From an uncultured Woeseia sp. (GTDB lineage Bacteria > Pseudomonadota > Gammaproteobacteria > Steroidobacterales > Woeseiaceae): DNA of 64,000 bases. A program made the position numbers and the translations under genes. Positions 44,199 to 50,864 of this stretch are shown here, one piece after another (positions within the stretch are counted from its first letter, which is position 1; each line of letters opens with the position of its first letter). Below the pieces are notes generated by a model. It was not told where the DNA came from. It ran no database searches and worked only from the letters and a program-made list of their open reading frames with translations. Where the stretch lies: contig CALALV010000003.1 of NCBI GenBank assembly GCA_937925605.1, positions 5,552-69,551 on the forward strand. The letters are read 5' to 3'.

Positions 44199-45385
44199 CC
44201 TTGATCATCATTCGCTGTTGCGTTTCCGTCAATGGTGTATGCCGCGAAGTGCTCGCATTCGAGGTCGGCGTAGAAGCCGAACAGCTTCTTCCACCTGATC
44301 ACCGCCATCATTGCGTTCAGCGCATTCAGGTCCGCAACCTGAATGTTCGTGGCGTAGACGGCATCGGCATCACCGCCGCCCATCGGAATCCGGTTTTTCT
44401 CCCAAACATGACCACGTTTTTCAGGCGTGCTGGTCGTCACCCGGACGATGCCGCGAATGCCGGCATCCGAATCCTCGAGTCCCATCCCCGTGTCGATGAA
44501 GGGGATGCCGAACTCTTCGAGCTTCCGCACCACGATTTCCTTGCCGGGCCGCGCATCCATGCACAGAAACACGAAATCGAAATCCTTGAGCTCACCGATG
44601 TTGGTCTCATCGACATAGACCGCGTGTGGCACGATGCCACGGTGCATCCGCGAATAGAGCTCATGGTAGTAATCGACCTTGCGCAGATGCGCCCGTAATT
44701 CTTCGATGCTTGCCGCACCGGGTGACCGAAAGGCCGTGTGCTGGTCAAACCAGTCACCGTCATACAGGTGAATCTGCGCCACAGGCGTCTTCGCTGCCTG
44801 GTCGAGGACATAGGACCCGGTGCCGCCGAGACCGATGATCGCGACCTTGCCGAGCGCGAGCTTAGCGGTATGCGCCTCGATCCCCGCGCGGGCGGACGCG
44901 TTATCAATGTAGTTGAACGGTGAATCCGGATCACTGGCCTCAATCACCTGACGGGTCTGAGCGGTGACATTCGGATCGACCTTCTGGGCATGCCGCGAGA
45001 TCATCGAAACGTAGGTCGTCATCTTGTGGTGATAGTCGTCATACCTTCCGCTCGGTTTCGGCTTGCAGGAGAATGACCGGTCCATCACGAGCCCGGGCCT
45101 TATCTGCTGGTTGTTCGGGCTGTGGTCGAGATGCGGGACCTTGTTCCCGTCGTTATCACACGGATGCTCACCTGCGAACAAAGCGACATGGGTTTTCGGT
45201 GGCCCTGTCGTATCGCCGTTCAGACTGTCCAGAACCGAGACCAGCGTGCCGAGCCTGATCACCCCTTTAGCATTCACATACGGAACACTGTGGATGATCA
45301 GGTGGCCGCCAGCGATCTCGACTTCATACCCGTCATCAATCAGCCGCTGCAGGTCGGGGCTACGACTTATCAGTTGCTGTGACAT
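44195..45385 (-). CDS. ThiF/E1-like adenylyltransferase with an N-terminal extension (ubiquitin-like activation)
   Basis: The 396-residue protein has a novel N-terminal half (1-165, DUF6791-like) with candidate catalytic residues in FAGEHPCDNDG (C76) and SFSCKP (C107). An E1/ThiF Rossmann domain follows (170-385): GLGGTG at 185-190, YDGDWFDQHTAFR with D209, D211 and R220, and FLCMDARPGK near 272-282. Such enzymes adenylate the C-terminus of a beta-grasp modifier; the N-terminal half may carry out the E2-like transfer. It overlaps the modifier gene by 26 bases and the DUF6527 gene by 4, so the three form one operon. Confidence 0.85.
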   Translation of the reverse strand: MSQQLISRSPDLQRLIDDGYEVEIAGGHLIIHSVPYVNAKGVIRLGTLVSVLDSLNGDTTGPPKTHVALFAGEHPCDNDGNKVPHLDHSPNNQQIRPGLVMDRSFSCKPKPSGRYDDYHHKMTTYVSMISRHAQKVDPNVTAQTRQVIEASDPDSPFNYIDNASARAGIEAHTAKLALGKVAIIGLGGTGSYVLDQAAKTPVAQIHLYDGDWFDQHTAFRSPGAASIEELRAHLRKVDYYHELYSRMHRGIVPHAVYVDETNIGELKDFDFVFLCMDARPGKEIVVRKLEEFGIPFIDTGMGLEDSDAGIRGIVRVTTSTPEKRGHVWEKNRIPMGGGDADAVYATNIQVADLNALNAMMAVIRWKKLFGFYADLECEHFAAYTIDGNATANDDQG

Positions 45386-45662
45386 TGAAGATCATTCCTT
45401 CCTTGGCCTTGACGGACTCGCCTTCTGCCAGCGTACCCTCGGGCTTGTTCCCATGGCCCTTGCGGTACGTGATCGTGAAACAGATGAATTCGCCGGTCGG
45501 GACGGGGTTGAATGCCAGTGCAACCAGCTCATCGAAGCTGAGATCGTCGTTCTTCGGGACTTCCTTTTCACGCCCGTTAACAATGATCGTCACGGTCTGG
45601 TCGTGATGCGGATGATGTCCCCTGTCTTTGCCGGCCTGTTCCGGCTGCGTTACGTCTTGCAT
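45360..45662 (-). CDS. Prokaryotic ubiquitin-like beta-grasp modifier (multiubiquitin family, single domain)
   Basis: The 100-residue product has a His/Asp-rich flexible N-terminus (1-22) and then one beta-grasp domain (QTVTIIVNGREKEVPK, LSFDELVALAF, FTITYRKGHGNKPEG, VKAKEGMIFNVTATDKS) typical of 'multiubiquitin' proteins found with ThiF and DUF6527 genes. The C-terminus ends TDKS and lacks the Gly-Gly expected for conjugation. AGGAG lies 8 bases before the ATG. It is the first gene of the operon, directly downstream of the shared operator region. Confidence 0.85.
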   Translation of the reverse strand: MQDVTQPEQAGKDRGHHPHHDQTVTIIVNGREKEVPKNDDLSFDELVALAFNPVPTGEFICFTITYRKGHGNKPEGTLAEGESVKAKEGMIFNVTATDKS

Positions 45663-45713
45663 GTTACTGACTCCTATGCAGATTTTGCTTCGAAAAAACT
45701 TTCGTCATGCTAT

Positions 45714-45803
45714 ACTTGACGAAATCGTCTAGTTGACGACCAAAAAAATAGGGGGTGGCCCTATGTCATACTCGTCACCTTAAACTATACGAAACCGTCA
45801 AGT
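45714..45803. promoter_or_regulatory. Twin 19-bp operators between the ubiquitin-like operon and xre
   Basis: ACTTGACGAAATCGTCTAG (45714-45732) and, on the opposite strand, ACTTGACGGTTTCGTATAG (45803-45785) match at 15 of 19 positions. They lie in the 150-base divergent promoter region, the second just before the xre ribosome site. The copy near the operon is itself an imperfect inverted repeat (ACTTGACGA/TCGTCTAGT). The XRE protein encoded here is the natural candidate to bind both and repress both directions. Confidence 0.7.
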
Positions 45804-45815
45804 AGGAGTCAACCA

Positions 45816-46151
45816 TTGTCAGAGAAAATTTTTTCACAACGATTACAGCAACTTCGCGAAGATCGCGACCTGAGCCAGGAGCAATTAGCCAAAAAATCCG
45901 ACCTGCAGTCCACCGCTATTTCGCACTTCGAGACCGGTGCGCGTAAGCCGTCCTTCGACAACCTGCGCAAGCTCGCAGACGCGCTGGAAACCACAGTCGA
46001 CTACCTTATGGGGCGTACAGACGCGCCGGACGCTGCCCTTGCTACCGGCGATCAGCTATATCGTGATTTCGAAAAGCTGACCGACCACGATCGGGAGATT
46101 GCCCGGGACTTCATGGCATCGCTCGCCAAGCGATCTAAAAAGGGAGCTTAA
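45816..46151 (+). CDS. XRE-family repressor
   Basis: The 111-residue protein uses a TTG start with GGAG eight bases upstream. The N-terminal HTH (FSQRLQQLREDRDLSQEQLAKKS, then AISHFETGARKPS) is a standard Cro/CI-type domain, and the C-terminal helix is basic. The stop overlaps the start of an ImmA/IrrE protease by one base (TAATG). In ICEBs1 and related elements an ImmR-ImmA pair of this kind holds an element silent until the protease cleaves the repressor. It is divergent from the ubiquitin-like operon. Confidence 0.92.
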   Translation: MSEKIFSQRLQQLREDRDLSQEQLAKKSDLQSTAISHFETGARKPSFDNLRKLADALETTVDYLMGRTDAPDAALATGDQLYRDFEKLTDHDREIARDFMASLAKRSKKGA

Positions 46152-47026
46152 TGTCTAAGTGGCTCTGGCAAAGGATTGCTGGTGGAGAAGCCGAAACGCT
46201 CGTCCGCGAACTCGGCATAGCGGCGTTGCCAGTGTGCCCCTTTTCGATCGCCGAGGAACTCGGCATCGAAGTCCAGGCCCTGCCCGCTGATTCGAGAAGC
46301 GGGGTTTCCGGAATGCTGCTCAGGCAGCGAAACCTCTTCGGCATTCTGTACTCGACATCAATCGACAGCGATGGGTTCCAGCGCTTCAGTGTCGGCCATG
46401 AGATTGGTCATTACCGCCTGCCAGGACACCCTGAGTGTGTCCTGCAGGACGGGGCCCATGCATCACACGCAGGATTTCGATCGAAAGACCGCTACGAACT
46501 GGAAGCCGATCACTTCGCCGCCGCGCTGTTAATGCCGAGCACGTTATTCGACGCCGAACTGCGCAAGGCCGGCGACGGCATTGCCGCGATTGAGCACCTC
46601 GCCGGTGAGTGCCAGACCTCACTGACGGCGACAGCAATCCGCTTCGCGCAGCGCTCACCTGATGCTGCAGCAATCGTGGTTAGTAGCGGAAAGCAGGTCG
46701 AATACTGCTTTATGTCGGACACCCTGAAAGAAGCCGACGGGCTGGACTGGATTAGGAAAGGCAGTTTGCTGCCACCGAACAGCGCGACCAAAGAGCTGAA
46801 TGCCGACCCGAGGAACGTCCTTGATGGCGAACGGATGGAGGCAGAAGGAGCAATCCAAGACTGGTTCGGTGGGGATATCGACGCGATGCTGATCGAAGAG
46901 ACGATTGGGCTAGGTGATTACGGCAAGACTCTTACTGTTTTGACCGTCAACGACCTGCCTGATGCCGAAGAGATCGAAGAGGAAGAGGAGATGGAGGAGT
47001 CCTGGACGCCTCGCTTCAAGCGGTGA
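46151..47026 (+). CDS. ImmA/IrrE-family metallopeptidase
   Basis: The 291-residue protein has the zinc motif HEIGH (H83, E84, H87) in FSVGHEIGHYRL and the third ligand in LEADHFAAALLMP (E118), the full ImmA/IrrE signature. The C-terminal half (170-291) has no known fold to me and ends in a Glu run. Family members cut XRE/DdrO repressors at a regulated time. Coupling to the XRE gene by a one-base overlap makes that repressor its likely substrate. Confidence 0.92.
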   Translation: MSKWLWQRIAGGEAETLVRELGIAALPVCPFSIAEELGIEVQALPADSRSGVSGMLLRQRNLFGILYSTSIDSDGFQRFSVGHEIGHYRLPGHPECVLQDGAHASHAGFRSKDRYELEADHFAAALLMPSTLFDAELRKAGDGIAAIEHLAGECQTSLTATAIRFAQRSPDAAAIVVSSGKQVEYCFMSDTLKEADGLDWIRKGSLLPPNSATKELNADPRNVLDGERMEAEGAIQDWFGGDIDAMLIEETIGLGDYGKTLTVLTVNDLPDAEEIEEEEEMEESWTPRFKR

Positions 47027-47141
47027 TATGTAGCGCTTGTTCCCCGAAACTTAGAACCGCTCTTCAAGCGAATGGCGCTACTGGATCCGCAATTCTTCTG
47101 ACGACACTTTGCTAGCATGGTAGTATCCGATTTTCAAACGA

Positions 47142-49208
47142 CTAGTGAGTACCGTTACTCGTCAGTACGGCTTCTCTAAGCATTTTGTCAACGGCTTGCC
47201 ATTCTGGCGACTGCTGTTCGCGAATTCCTCGAGCCAACTCTTTCTTCAGCTCGCGACGATCTCGATTCACTGTGTATTCTCGGAAAACTCTTTCCAACAA
47301 GACCTTGCCGTTACACTTTAGGCGCCAATCCGAGTCCCAATCTGAAGCTAATTCGGCATGAACCTGCGAACACCGCGCCAAAAATTCGTTGTTCCATGCG
47401 TTCAGATCTAGCGTAGATACGGCCCCCTTCAGTTCACCCAGCTTATCACTCAAGATATCTGCCATTTCCTGAAAACTGTCGCGAACATCCTCATTTGTTA
47501 GTCCGGGACTGACAGGGCGATCGGGCTCGTACGCTTGGCGAGCAGCCAACGGCATCAACTGTTCAAGCGCCAGCTCCTTCACGCGAGAATTGAATTCGCC
47601 CCGATCTGGCAGCTCCCCGTCCTTCGGTGCCGCGTTCAACACGTCATACAAGACCTGAATATTGAGCAAGTAGTTCTCCAGACAATACCGATCCCACTGT
47701 ATGACCTTAACTAGATTTGTCGAGCTCAGGTTGGTGATGCTCCTATCCTGGTCAAATATGAAGCAATGTAGTCGATCAAGCCTTCCAGCACTCTCTGCTG
47801 CTTGGAGGTTTTGAATTTCTGCCTCGACGGCCTTTCGCCCACCCAACGAGCTGACCTGACACCTATCGCCGAGCGTCCCGCGAAACCCTTCCTCCATTAC
47901 GTCTTCATCATCGGGTCCTTCGACAAATACGTGCTGCTCATAGAAGAACGACTCCGCTGGGGTAACGCCGAGTCGGCCTAAGGCCTGGAACATCTCATCA
48001 AAGTCGCCACGATATATAGGAGTTGCATTGCTGGCATTCTTCAAGTGATGAATATCGCAATCATCTCGCTCATAGGCGCTATTCAGAATTTCCGCAGAAT
48101 GGGTACAGATAATTGCCTGCAAGTTATGAGGCTTAATACACTGGTCGATCAAGAAATTGAGAAGTTTTCGGCACACACCTGGGTTTAGATGCAGCTCAGG
48201 CTCGTCGATCAATACAATTCCACCGTGAGCAACAGCTCGCCGAATGAGGAGAAAAGTAAGAATCAGGCCCTTTTCGCCGCTGCTCAGACTGTCAATATCA
48301 AATGGCCTATCCACTCCTTCTTCTTTAATTGAGACACGAAAATTCCCTATTGGCCCAATTTGCAGTCCAGCCAGCGCTTTACCTGGCAGCACTTCATCAA
48401 ATATCACTTTGAAGTCGTCCGCTACATTTTGCTGCAGAAGCGTTGAGTTTGCGATGCTAGTTTTTAGTCGCTGAAATTTGATGTTTGGTTCGGCGATATG
48501 GCTCTTCATCTGATTGTCCGCATCGCCCCCACCCAGCTGTATCGCGGCTTCGCCAGTTGGAAGTGCTCTATCGGCAGAAAAGTAGCTGAAGAGCCCAACT
48601 TGTGGGGGTAGTGAGCGCTCAAGAAATCCACAGACAATCTGCGCAGCTGCGTCCAACCCTCTAATCTGTCCGTTTGGCGAAATTTCCACTGCAAGGACCA
48701 ACGGATCGGACGTATTAAGTCCCGAGACAAACGACGAGATTTGCGCCTCTGCTTCGGATAACTTTGCACGCCCTTCGTTTGAAGACAGAAACTGAGTCAT
48801 AGAGGCTTGATCCTGCTGAATCTGACTCCCGAGGTTTCCGCGCAAGAAGTCCAGCGCAAGTTGCTGAAGGGAGCCATTAATCTTCGGTAGCTCATGAGTC
48901 TCGAGTTGCACTTCCATTCGAACCAGAATATTCGAATCTGGATCACGAGCTATGGCAGAAAAATCGAAATATCCGCCTCGCAACATTATCTGATTCGGAT
49001 TTGTCGTTGCGCCTAAAGCATGGAGCACCGCCTGCCCTTCTGAGGGATAGCGATTGAGTAACAACGCACGATTTAGGCGAACTGCCTCAAGAACCGTGGA
49101 TTTTCCTATTGCGTTGGGACCGGCGATCAGGCAAGTATCCTCTTGGAACGCTAGTTCAACGTTCTCCAAACCGCGGAAATTACGAATCTGACAACGTTTG
49201 ATCTTCAT
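47142..49208 (-). CDS. OLD-family ATPase with C-terminal TOPRIM nuclease domain
   Basis: The 688-residue protein has an SMC-like ATP-binding N-terminus (KIKRCQIRNFRGLENVEL, Walker A GPNAIGKS at 30-37), a split ABC-type ATPase with signature SLSSGEKGLI and Walker B LIDEPELHLNPG (near 332), and a TOPRIM domain: VEGPDDED (near 428) supplies the acidic residue and FIFDQDRS (near 484) the DxD. OLD proteins are nicking or cleaving nucleases used in anti-phage defence (P2 Old, GajA). No GajB-like helicase is adjacent, so it may act alone or with the neighbours. Confidence 0.88.
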   Translation of the reverse strand: MKIKRCQIRNFRGLENVELAFQEDTCLIAGPNAIGKSTVLEAVRLNRALLLNRYPSEGQAVLHALGATTNPNQIMLRGGYFDFSAIARDPDSNILVRMEVQLETHELPKINGSLQQLALDFLRGNLGSQIQQDQASMTQFLSSNEGRAKLSEAEAQISSFVSGLNTSDPLVLAVEISPNGQIRGLDAAAQIVCGFLERSLPPQVGLFSYFSADRALPTGEAAIQLGGGDADNQMKSHIAEPNIKFQRLKTSIANSTLLQQNVADDFKVIFDEVLPGKALAGLQIGPIGNFRVSIKEEGVDRPFDIDSLSSGEKGLILTFLLIRRAVAHGGIVLIDEPELHLNPGVCRKLLNFLIDQCIKPHNLQAIICTHSAEILNSAYERDDCDIHHLKNASNATPIYRGDFDEMFQALGRLGVTPAESFFYEQHVFVEGPDDEDVMEEGFRGTLGDRCQVSSLGGRKAVEAEIQNLQAAESAGRLDRLHCFIFDQDRSITNLSSTNLVKVIQWDRYCLENYLLNIQVLYDVLNAAPKDGELPDRGEFNSRVKELALEQLMPLAARQAYEPDRPVSPGLTNEDVRDSFQEMADILSDKLGELKGAVSTLDLNAWNNEFLARCSQVHAELASDWDSDWRLKCNGKVLLERVFREYTVNRDRRELKKELARGIREQQSPEWQAVDKMLREAVLTSNGTH

Positions 49209-49437
49209 AGGACCTACCTGCGAATTGGAAACACGAGCGCTTGGGCTTCCTTATGGTTACCCAAGTCTCGCAGAAACCAATAGAACCAAAAGACTAAGCG
49301 AAAAAAGCCCACAGTAACAGAAGGTTAGTTACTACAGGCTCTCTTCATAATTGGCGCGCCCGGATACATTCATACTCCCGTCCGCGTGTTTCGTAGCCAA
49401 TCGAAGAGAAGGCTCATTGATAGCCACTGACCTCTCG

Positions 49438-50043
49438 CTAACGCGTGGCGCCGCGCCTAAGAAAGCGGAGGCTCTCAAGTCTTCGCAACCTCGCTGCAGC
49501 CTTTGGCGGAAGAAGATCACACAGGATATCTGTAGACGCCATGTAGCCCAGGCGATCGAGCAACTTCAGCTTTGCTACCGGACTAAGCTCACCTAACCCG
49601 TTTCGGGCTTTCGATATCATACTGGGACTTATTCCGAGCGACGCCGCTATTTGGCCATCTGAGATGTTTTTGGATGGCGTCTCTGAGTTTTTCTTGATCA
49701 GTGTCTTTAGGTCGTCCAGACATTGGATCCAAAAGTCACGTTTAGCCTTTCGTCTGCCAGTCGGCTCGTAGACTTTTCTGAGCAATGGGCAAACATCCGG
49801 ACGAATCTTGCTTGGGAAAATTGCCTCGTAGGCTTCCGCGGAAATAGGCTCGCCAAGCCTTCGCAGGATTTCCGCTTTTACCTCGCTAGAGAGTTCTTGT
49901 CTACCGTTCCGCGCGTCAGCCAGTTTCTGTGGGCTAATTCCGAGGTCTCGAGCAAGCTGAGCAAAGCTAATGTCTTCGGAAAGATTCGCCTTTTCGTGCA
50001 GCCTCTCAACCGCATCTGCCCAAATATCGTGCACTTTTGTCAT
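49438..50043 (-). CDS. Duplicated helix-turn-helix regulator of the recombinase operon
   Basis: The start at 50043 (MTKVHDIW) has AGAGGCGG upstream; an ATG 15 bases earlier is also in frame. The 201-residue product contains two copies of the same HTH: ISFAQLARDLGISPQKLADARNG and ISDGQIAASLGISPSMISKARNG, each followed by a similar ELS..K..L/ILRRLG segment. This is a clear internal duplication of about 100 residues. It reads away from the recombinase operon, and two perfect palindromes lie between them, so it is probably their repressor. Confidence 0.8.
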   Translation of the reverse strand: MTKVHDIWADAVERLHEKANLSEDISFAQLARDLGISPQKLADARNGRQELSSEVKAEILRRLGEPISAEAYEAIFPSKIRPDVCPLLRKVYEPTGRRKAKRDFWIQCLDDLKTLIKKNSETPSKNISDGQIAASLGISPSMISKARNGLGELSPVAKLKLLDRLGYMASTDILCDLLPPKAAARLRRLESLRFLRRGATR

Positions 50044-50079
50044 TGCCGCCTCTTGCAAACGGGGTTACGACATGATAAA

Positions 50080-50117
50080 CCTTTCCTCGAAAGGTACGCA
50101 TTCCTTTCGCGGAAAGG
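50080..50117. promoter_or_regulatory. Twin palindromic operators CCTTTC-N3-GAAAGG
   Basis: CCTTTCCTCGAAAGG at 50080-50094 and CCTTTCGCGGAAAGG at 50103-50117 are two perfect 6-bp inverted repeats with 3-base spacers, 23 bases centre to centre. They fill the 77-base gap between the HTH regulator and the recombinase operon. The second overlaps the ribosome-binding site of the operon, fitting repression at both transcription and translation. Confidence 0.85.
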
Positions 50118-50120
50118 CCA

Positions 50121-50864
50121 ATGCAGCATACTATGCCACAAATCGGGGATTGGGTCACCACCAGTTCATTGACGTCTACAGAATTCAAGACGCGCACGGA
50201 CTATGTACGCACGAAAGACGTCCCTGCTCTGTACTCGATAATGGCCATCCGTAGGAGCCAAGACGGAGACGACGGAACAGACGGCACAATATTTACACCG
50301 TTGTCACCTCTCCTGACTAAGATGAATGAGGACGGTTCCTTCGCCGCAATTAGCGATATTGCAATAATTGAGCCGGAGGCGAGGCGATCCGCGGCGACCT
50401 TCGTTCTAACGACCATATACGAATTCGATCCTGAGAATCGGCAGAACGAAAACAATCTCAGAACTATGTTGGCCCGCGTAGTGGGTGCACGCCAATCGAG
50501 GAGCATCAAGCAGGTCGTAATCGACTGTCTGAGAGGCAAGCTTGATGACTTGGTCAAGTTGTACGCCGGTGACGGCTCGAACCCAAGGTTCTTTGGGTCG
50601 TTAAAGAATCTCCTGTGTTTCGGTCAATTAAAGCGCTCAACCTACCAGGCTGAGCGGAAGAAGTTTCTCCCAGACAATTCAGAGACTCCGGAGCAAGAGT
50701 CCGAGACTTCGCCTAACGAGGGAAATCGAGGATGCGACCCCGAAACTCAGGCGGAAACAGAGCCTGAGCAATCCCCTGAGTCAATAAGCTCACACAATCA
50801 CGACGGTAATCGCGGAGAGCAGTATGAACTCTTCCAAGACGAAGAAGACGAAGTCGAAAAATAG
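50121..50864 (+). CDS. First gene of the recombinase operon, unknown function
   Basis: The 247-residue product has a globular first half (about 1-180) without a recognised motif, including the helical segment LRTMLARVVGARQSRSIKQVVIDCLRGKLDDLVKLY split over two helices. A low-complexity Glu/Asn/Ser-rich tail follows (about 185-247, ending EDEEDEVEK). A second ATG at 50133 is possible. It overlaps the next gene by 41 bases, so it belongs to the same transcript. It may be an accessory or directionality factor; this is only inferred from position. Confidence 0.7.
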   Translation: MQHTMPQIGDWVTTSSLTSTEFKTRTDYVRTKDVPALYSIMAIRRSQDGDDGTDGTIFTPLSPLLTKMNEDGSFAAISDIAIIEPEARRSAATFVLTTIYEFDPENRQNENNLRTMLARVVGARQSRSIKQVVIDCLRGKLDDLVKLYAGDGSNPRFFGSLKNLLCFGQLKRSTYQAERKKFLPDNSETPEQESETSPNEGNRGCDPETQAETEPEQSPESISSHNHDGNRGEQYELFQDEEDEVEK

